Below are positions 59,216 through 64,000 of a stretch of 64,000 nt of DNA, one piece after another; position 1 is the first letter of the stretch, and the number at the start of each line of letters is the position of its first letter. A program made the translations under genes and the position numbers. The stretch lies in assembly GCF_900110125.1 (NCBI RefSeq), contig NZ_FOCN01000002.1, forward strand, positions 62,001-126,000, given 5' to 3'. A model generated the notes under the pieces. The model did not search any database. It had not been told where the DNA came from and was given only the letters and a program-made list of their open reading frames with translations. This DNA comes from Cryobacterium luteum. GTDB taxonomy: Bacteria > Actinomycetota > Actinomycetes > Actinomycetales > Microbacteriaceae.

Positions 59216-59458
59216 ATGACACACGGTAAGGAATCCCACCCGCGCAGCAAGGGACCCGGCGGTTTCACGGCCTGGCTCAACGGTCGACTGTTTCCCATCC
59301 TCGGGCCGCCGCCGGTCGGTCCGAGCGGCTCCGATCTGCTGCCGGCGACGCTCGCGCCCGTGCGCGCCTGCCCGGTCTGCGCCCAACCGATGGACCAGCA
59401 CGACATCGACCGCACCGGCGAGCGCACCCAGCTGCACTGCCCGGTCGTCGCCCACTAG
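59216..59458 (+). CDS. Small protein with CxxC and HCP motifs (80 aa)
   Basis: From ATG at 59216. The N-terminal half is basic and proline-rich (HPRSKGPGGFTAWLNGRLFPILGPPPVG). The C-terminal half has RACPVCAQPMDQHDIDRTGERTQLHCPV, a possible zinc-ribbon with three cysteines and histidines. It sits under the OhrR operator, so it may respond to peroxide stress. No family recognised. Confidence 0.65.
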   Translation: MTHGKESHPRSKGPGGFTAWLNGRLFPILGPPPVGPSGSDLLPATLAPVRACPVCAQPMDQHDIDRTGERTQLHCPVVAH

Positions 59459-59548
59459 GCTCTCTCTTCGCTGATCCAGACCTGACCCGATTTTGCGGGG
59501 CGCCGCTGCCGGCGACGCATTAAGCTGGCGGAAATCACGGGGAGATCA

Positions 59549-61216
59549 ATGACAGCGGATCAGGTCGGCCTGGACCTCTCGATCACCGAGCTCGGTGCCG
59601 CAAGCGAGCGGTGGGCGGCGACCACCCTCGCGGAGCGCGCCGACCTGCTGGCCCGCACCGCGGCATCCGTTGCCGGCGAGGCCGAGCGCTGGGTCGCAGC
59701 CGCGGCGCGTGCCAAGGGCCTCGAGCCCTTATCGCCGCTGATCGGTGAGGAATGGCTGACCGGCCCGTACGGCGTGCTCACCACGCTGACCGCCCTCGAG
59801 CAGACGCTCCGAACGCTCGCTTCGGGGCGCAACCCGCTCGCCGGCCGACGGCTCGGTCGGGCGCCGGGCGGCCGCCTGACGGTGGCCGTACTTCCGCACA
59901 ATGCCTATGACGGCCTGCTGCTGCACGGCTTCACCGCCCATGCCTGGCTCAAGCCGGGCCTCACAACGGTCCGCGCCGGATTGGGACAGCTCACACCGAC
60001 GGTGCCCGGCGGGGTCGGGCTCGTGCTCGGCGCCGGCAATATCTCCTCGATCGCGCCGCTCGACGTGCTCTACGAGCTGGTGGCGCACAATCGGGTCTCG
60101 ATTCTCAAGCTCAACCCCACCTTCGACGCTCTGTTGCCGGTGTATCAGGCGGCTCTCGCCCCGCTCATCGACGCCGGACTGCTGCGCATCGTGACCGGAG
60201 GCGCTGAGGTGGGCGGCTACCTCGCCCACCACCCTGAACTCAGCCACGTGCATATCACCGGCAGCGCGGCCACCCATCGAGCGATCGTGTTCGGCGGCGC
60301 CGATTCGCCGCGCCTCGATAAACCGATCAGCAGCGAGCTCGGCGGTGTCTCGCCGATCATCGTGCTGCCGGGCCGGTGGAGCGCCCGCGACCTGCGCTAC
60401 CAGGCTGAACACGTGGCCACCATGCGGCTGCACAATGGCGGCTCCAACTGCATCGCCGGGCAGGTGCTCGTGCTCAGCGCCGACTGGCCGCAGAAGGCCG
60501 CGTTCCTCGACGCCGTCGCGGGTGCCCTCGCGGCCGCCCCCGCACGTTCGCCCTGGTACCCCGGCAGCGCCGATCGGATGCGCGCAGCCCGCGCTGCCTA
60601 CCCCGCCGCTTGGTCTCTGGCCCGCGGGCGCCTCATCGTGGCGGCCGGGGTGGGTGCAGCATCCGCCTCACCCGAGAATATGCTCACCACGGAATATTTC
60701 GCACCGGTACTCGGCGTGCTGGAACTGGCCGGAACCGGGCAGGCCTTTCTCGACTCCGCCGTCGAGACCGTGAACCGTGACTTTCTCGGCACCCTCGGTG
60801 CGAATATTCTCGGGCTGCCCAGCACGATTCGGCGGCTTGGTCCCGGGTTCGAACTGGCCGTGGCGCGCCTGCGCTACGGAACCATTGCGATCAACGCGTG
60901 GACCGGCGTGGGCTTTCTGTCAGCGGCGGCGCCGTGGGGCGCGTTTCCGGGACACACCCTTGAGAACGTGGGCAGCGGTATCGGAGTGGTGCACAACGCG
61001 CTGCTTCTCGATGATGTCGAACGTACCGTCGTGCGGGGACCGTTCCGTCCGTTTCCGCGCTCGCTGCTGCACGGCGAGTGGGCGCTGCTGCCGAAGCCGC
61101 CGTGGTTCGTATCATCCCGCAGCGGCACGCTCACCGCCCACCTGCTGACCGAATTCGCCGCCCACCCGTCGGCGCGCAAACTGCCGCGCATCCTCGCCGC
61201 CGCGTTTCGCGCCTGA
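59549..61216 (+). CDS. Aldehyde dehydrogenase-family protein
   Basis: 555 residues from ATG at 59549, with GGGAGA upstream. ALDH landmarks: SILKLNP (Lys 187), HITGSAATHRAIVFGG, SSELGGVSP (Glu 263), NGGSNCIAGQ (catalytic Cys 301), and the C-terminal TVNRDFLGTLGANILG. Long N- and C-terminal parts compared with standard ALDHs (~490), and loops such as YPGSADRMRAARAAYP, place it in an uncommon subfamily. Substrate unknown. Confidence 0.82.
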   Translation: MTADQVGLDLSITELGAASERWAATTLAERADLLARTAASVAGEAERWVAAAARAKGLEPLSPLIGEEWLTGPYGVLTTLTALEQTLRTLASGRNPLAGRRLGRAPGGRLTVAVLPHNAYDGLLLHGFTAHAWLKPGLTTVRAGLGQLTPTVPGGVGLVLGAGNISSIAPLDVLYELVAHNRVSILKLNPTFDALLPVYQAALAPLIDAGLLRIVTGGAEVGGYLAHHPELSHVHITGSAATHRAIVFGGADSPRLDKPISSELGGVSPIIVLPGRWSARDLRYQAEHVATMRLHNGGSNCIAGQVLVLSADWPQKAAFLDAVAGALAAAPARSPWYPGSADRMRAARAAYPAAWSLARGRLIVAAGVGAASASPENMLTTEYFAPVLGVLELAGTGQAFLDSAVETVNRDFLGTLGANILGLPSTIRRLGPGFELAVARLRYGTIAINAWTGVGFLSAAAPWGAFPGHTLENVGSGIGVVHNALLLDDVERTVVRGPFRPFPRSLLHGEWALLPKPPWFVSSRSGTLTAHLLTEFAAHPSARKLPRILAAAFRA

Positions 61217-61241
61217 CCTTCTCCGATTCTGAAGGCTCGCC

Positions 61242-61339
61242 CGCGCGTAACTCCTGCAAATCATGCGGGGCTTCGAAAAGTTGGCCGTGTTTCCGCTGCT
61301 CGCCAAGATTCGCGGACCGAATTGCAGGAGTTATGCGCG
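61242..61339. repeat. Palindromic intergenic element, family A copy 2
   Basis: The ends CGCGCGTAACTCCTGCAA and TTGCAGGAGTTATGCGCG are complements with one mismatch, a terminal inverted repeat of about 18 bases. Matches the element at 11011-11105 in ends, length and parts of the centre. Confidence 0.8.
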
Positions 61340-61439
61340 TTGGAGGGCCTCGAGGGGGACAGCGGGGTACGGCGGAGCGGACGGGGCGCCAGAGCCGGTG
61401 CAATAGATTGGCAGTAACACCAAAGATGTGAGGTTCACG

Positions 61440-62726
61440 ATGACTGGTTGGCGACTGCGCGATTTCCATTCCGACGATCTGGACGGCATTCTGCGTCTGT
61501 GGGAAGAGATCAAGGCTTCGGACACCGAGCCGGTGTACGGCCTGTCCGAGGTGCTCGCTTCCTGCCAAAAGGACCACGCCGTCGTGGCCGTGCACGGTGA
61601 CGAGGTGGTCGGAGCGGCCGTCGGACGAGCCGCCCACGCGCAGGGCTGGATCGTCTTTCTGGCGACCGCTGATAAGTGGCAGAGCCAGGGCATCGGCACG
61701 GCCATGCTCGCCGCACTCGAAGCCCGCATGGCCCCGCACGGCATGACCAAACTGTCGGCGCTCATGCCCGAATCCGAGACCAAGGTCGACGCCTTTCTCA
61801 ACCGCGGGTTCGAGGTGAAGAAGAACCTGCGCTACTTCGAACGACACATTCCCGTGCAGCGGGAGGAACTCAAACTGCTCGGCGAACTCGGCGGACGGGT
61901 GCTGCCGCGCGACCTGTGGCAGAAGGTCGGCGGCATGGCGCGCGAGAAGGAACTGCTCGAACGCCGCTTGGTCATGCCGCTGGCCAAGCCCGAACTGGCC
62001 GAGCAGTACGGGGTCTCGCCGCCCAAGGCCGTCGTGCTGTTCGGCCCTCCCGGCACCGGAAAGACGACCTTTGCCAAGGCGATCGCCTCCCGCCTGGAAT
62101 GGTCCTTCGTCGAGGTCTTCCCGTCGCGTCTCGCGGCCGACCCGCAGGGCCTCGCCGGCGCGCTGCGCGAGACGTTTCTGAAGATCTCCGAACTCGAACA
62201 CGCGGTCGTGTTCATCGACGAGGTCGAGGAGATCGCCGCCCAACGCTCGGGCGAACCGCCGTCGGCGATGCAGGGTGTGACCAACGAGCTGCTCAAGATC
62301 ATTCCGGCCTTCCGTGAGCAGCCCGGACGCCTGCTGGTCTGCGCCACCAACTTCATTCGTGCGCTCGACTCCGCTTTTCTCCGGCACGGCCGGTTCGACT
62401 ATGTCGTGCCGATCGGACTGCCGGATGTCGCCGCCCGCCAGGCCATCTGGGAGCGCTACATTCCGGAGACCGTGTCGCACGAGGTCGACCTCGCCGTTCT
62501 GGTCGAACAGAGCGACGGATTCTCACCGGCCGACGTCGAGTATGCCGCCCACCGGGCCTCGCAACATGCCCTCGAGAAGGCCCTGTACCGGGCCGGCGAC
62601 GGACCGGTCATCAACGGGCCGAGCACAGAGGACTATGCCCTGGCGATCTCCGAAACTCGGCGCACCGTCTCCGACGAGGTCGCGGCCGAGTTCCTCGAAG
62701 ACATCGAGCGGCTCGCCCGGCTGTAG
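61440..62726 (+). CDS. GNAT acetyltransferase fused to an AAA+ ATPase
   Basis: 428 residues from ATG at 61440 (TTG/GTG starts just upstream possible). Residues 1-137 are a GNAT domain: WRLRDFHSDDLDGILRLWEEI, IVFLATADKWQSQGIGTAML (acetyl-CoA loop 81-88), LSALMPESETKVDAFLNRGFEVKKNLRYFER. From ~165 follows a classic single AAA+ module: GPPGTGKT (202-209), VVFIDEVEEIAAQR (256 on), LRHGRFDYVVPIGLPDVAAR (arginine fingers), and a C-terminal helical lid. Target unknown; remodelling coupled to acetylation is an inference. Confidence 0.88.
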   Translation: MTGWRLRDFHSDDLDGILRLWEEIKASDTEPVYGLSEVLASCQKDHAVVAVHGDEVVGAAVGRAAHAQGWIVFLATADKWQSQGIGTAMLAALEARMAPHGMTKLSALMPESETKVDAFLNRGFEVKKNLRYFERHIPVQREELKLLGELGGRVLPRDLWQKVGGMAREKELLERRLVMPLAKPELAEQYGVSPPKAVVLFGPPGTGKTTFAKAIASRLEWSFVEVFPSRLAADPQGLAGALRETFLKISELEHAVVFIDEVEEIAAQRSGEPPSAMQGVTNELLKIIPAFREQPGRLLVCATNFIRALDSAFLRHGRFDYVVPIGLPDVAARQAIWERYIPETVSHEVDLAVLVEQSDGFSPADVEYAAHRASQHALEKALYRAGDGPVINGPSTEDYALAISETRRTVSDEVAAEFLEDIERLARL

Positions 62727-62740
62727 CACAGCGGATGCCT

Positions 62741-62813
62741 GGGCCCACCGTGCGACCGCGGGCCCAGGTTCCAACCTGGGCCCGGGGACGGGGCCCGGGC
62801 CCCGTCCGGATTG
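62741..62813. repeat. Palindromic element, family D copy 1
   Basis: Contains GGGCCCAGGTT and its complement around CC, then the 20-bp perfect palindrome GACGGGGCCCGGGCCCCGTC (62787-62806). Aligns without large gaps to 63672-63744, about five in six bases identical, in the same orientation. It follows the stop of the GNAT-AAA+ gene. Confidence 0.85.
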
Positions 62814-62856
62814 CGTGGCTTGAGGTTGCCGACTCCGGATTGCGTGGCTCGAGGCT
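62805..62856. repeat. Tandem 23-bp direct repeat beside element D1
   Basis: 62805-62827 and 62834-62856 agree at 21 of 23 bases (TCCGGATTGCGTGGCTYGAG core), 29 bases apart. The first copy begins within element D1; the second runs into the LuxR remnant's stop. Confidence 0.65.
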
Positions 62857-63650
62857 ACTCGGCCGGCTCGTCGCTCAGATCGGCCGCGGTCCCCTCGTGC
62901 CCGGCATGCCGGGGGCTCTGCCCCGTCTTGATGCGGGCCTGGTACAGGTGTGACTCCACGGTGCGCACGGAGAGGAACAGCTCACTCGCGATCTCCCGAT
63001 TGCTCAGGCGGCGCGGATGCGGGTGATCACGTTGTTGTGCGGCGAACGGGCGATGGCCTCGCCATCCCTTGCGACGGATGCCCAGTCCAGGTTCTGCATC
63101 GACGCGGTGAGGTGAACGAAGGCGATCATCCCGCGCATCAGGGTGCTGTCCGGGAACCAGCTGGAGGCCGCCGCCACGAATTCCGCGATGACCGCATCGC
63201 TTGGCGGTGAGAGGCGACCGAGAGTGATGCGCCAGCGCATCAGCTTCACCCCGTTCTCGGGTGTGCGCAGCATGGATTCTGCGGCCGTCGCGACGGCCAG
63301 GGCCTGCCGGTATCGGGCGACGCTGGCCAAGCACCTGGAATACTCGATCGAGGCCGGCAGGCTGGGCGCGATGCGCGACGACAGCCCGGCGTACGCCAGC
63401 GCGGCTTCGACCGATCCGAGGGATCGGCTGCGGCGTGCGGCGTGCAGCAGGATATCGGCCACGAGTTCCGGTCCCCATTCGGAGAGGACGTTGGCGGTCA
63501 GCTCGGTTCCCACCGTCCACGTGTCGGCGATGAGCTGGCATTCTGCGGGAGTGGTGGCGAAGCCGTGCGTGCGGTCGGTCAGCAGCACAGCCGAGCTCGC
63601 CACGCTGACCCTGGCCACGGTATCGGTCGGGGCCAACGCGCGATTCCCGT
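62855..63650 (-). pseudogene. Decayed LuxR-family regulator
   Basis: The end of the gene still encodes a LuxR HTH (LSNREIASELFLSVRTVESHLYQARIKTG). The ~200 preceding residues (LIADTWTVGTELTANVLSEWGPELVADILLHAARRSRSLGSVEAALAYAGLSSRIAP, then SIEYSRCLASVARYRQALAVATAAESML) resemble the helical repeat region of large LuxR/MalT-like regulators, but in a different frame. The junction near 63010 joins INNVITRIRA-like middle sequence straight to the HTH, so several hundred codons are missing. No ATPase domain remains. Flanked by direct copies of element D. Confidence 0.75.
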
Positions 63651-63671
63651 AGCCGGAGGGCGCAACCGACC

Positions 63672-63744
63672 GGGCCCACACTGTGACCCCGGGCCCAGTT
63701 TCTATCATGAGCCCGTGGACGGGGCCCGGGCCCCGTCCAAATTG
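63672..63744. repeat. Palindromic element, family D copy 2
   Basis: Direct copy of 62741-62813; the same 20-bp palindrome at 63718-63737. The first inverted repeat is degraded (GGGCCCAGTTT against ATCATGAGCCC). Lies upstream of the LuxR remnant and before the next gene. Confidence 0.85.
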
Positions 63745-63831
63745 GCATCGACGGTTGTCGAAATTGGAGGGCGTTACTAGCATTGCAGGCAGCGTGCACT
63801 TCCCCACTCGATACCCCGGCAAGGAATCCCC

Positions 63832-64000
<169 letters not shown>

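Overview
The window is a chromosomal segment of a high-GC Gram-positive bacterium, most likely an actinobacterium of the family Microbacteriaceae (Cryobacterium/Leifsonia-like). The signs are high GC with frequent GTG starts, many 4-bp ATGA gene overlaps, the gene order folK - DUF3180 - two PH-domain genes - DUF2520 gene - panC - lysS - clpC, an N-acetylglutamate synthase of the short Rv2747 type, CarD, and the actinobacterial Asp23/ECF-sigma locus. Species cannot be read from the sequence alone. Gene names rest on motif and sequence recognition by eye, not on a database search.

Layout. 1-11 kb is a core block: the end of the folate operon (folK), membrane PH-domain proteins, pantothenate synthesis, lysyl-tRNA synthetase, a cardiolipin-synthase-like phospholipase D, and clpC with a candidate ClgR operator. 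11-20.5 kb holds argA, a very large secreted nuclease/5'-nucleotidase, radA and an SGNH hydrolase. At 20.5 kb is tRNA-Ser(CGA). Its 3' end is repeated 2.8 kb downstream, bounding a small integrated island that carries an orphan gene and a PIN toxin/HTH antitoxin pair. The tRNA's likely original terminator now lies beyond the far repeat.

23.4-33.3 kb is accessory and less GC-rich, with several broken genes (DHFR/RibD C-terminus, ArsR, DinB, a winged-helix regulator). Its centrepiece resembles the blaL/blaA/blaB system of Streptomyces cacaoi: a class A beta-lactamase divergent from a LysR regulator, which overlaps a cytosolic penicillin-recognising-protein homologue. A palindromic T-N11-A site lies between them. 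A D,D-carboxypeptidase of family S11 lies 3 kb away. A ZIP metal transporter closes the region.

33.5-47.5 kb: a NitT/TauT-type ABC transporter, an HPF-like ribosome factor, a copper/haem cluster (Dyp peroxidase, PCuAC, CopC, membrane protein), a glucoamylase/trehalase-type GH15 enzyme fused to a degenerate trehalose-phosphatase domain, and a TetR-CarD pair. 47.6-55 kb: a YihY membrane protein and an envelope-stress locus made of two minus-strand operons (Asp23/DUF2273/DUF6286/AmaP; DUF3618/holin-X-like/helical protein), a CsbD gene, and a divergent ECF sigma factor followed by two Asp23-domain genes. 55-64 kb: a DinB enzyme, the AldR-type regulator/alanine dehydrogenase pair, HxlR and OhrR-type redox regulators facing their probable targets, an aldehyde dehydrogenase, a GNAT-AAA+ fusion, a decayed LuxR regulator, and the start of an ABC transporter ATPase.

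Between genes there are four different families of 65-100 bp palindromic elements, each present twice (A: 11.0 and 61.2 kb; B: 17.5 and 57.5 kb; C: 39.0 and 41.5 kb; D: 62.7 and 63.7 kb). The word GCGGATGC and its complement recur conspicuously in genes and spacers alike.
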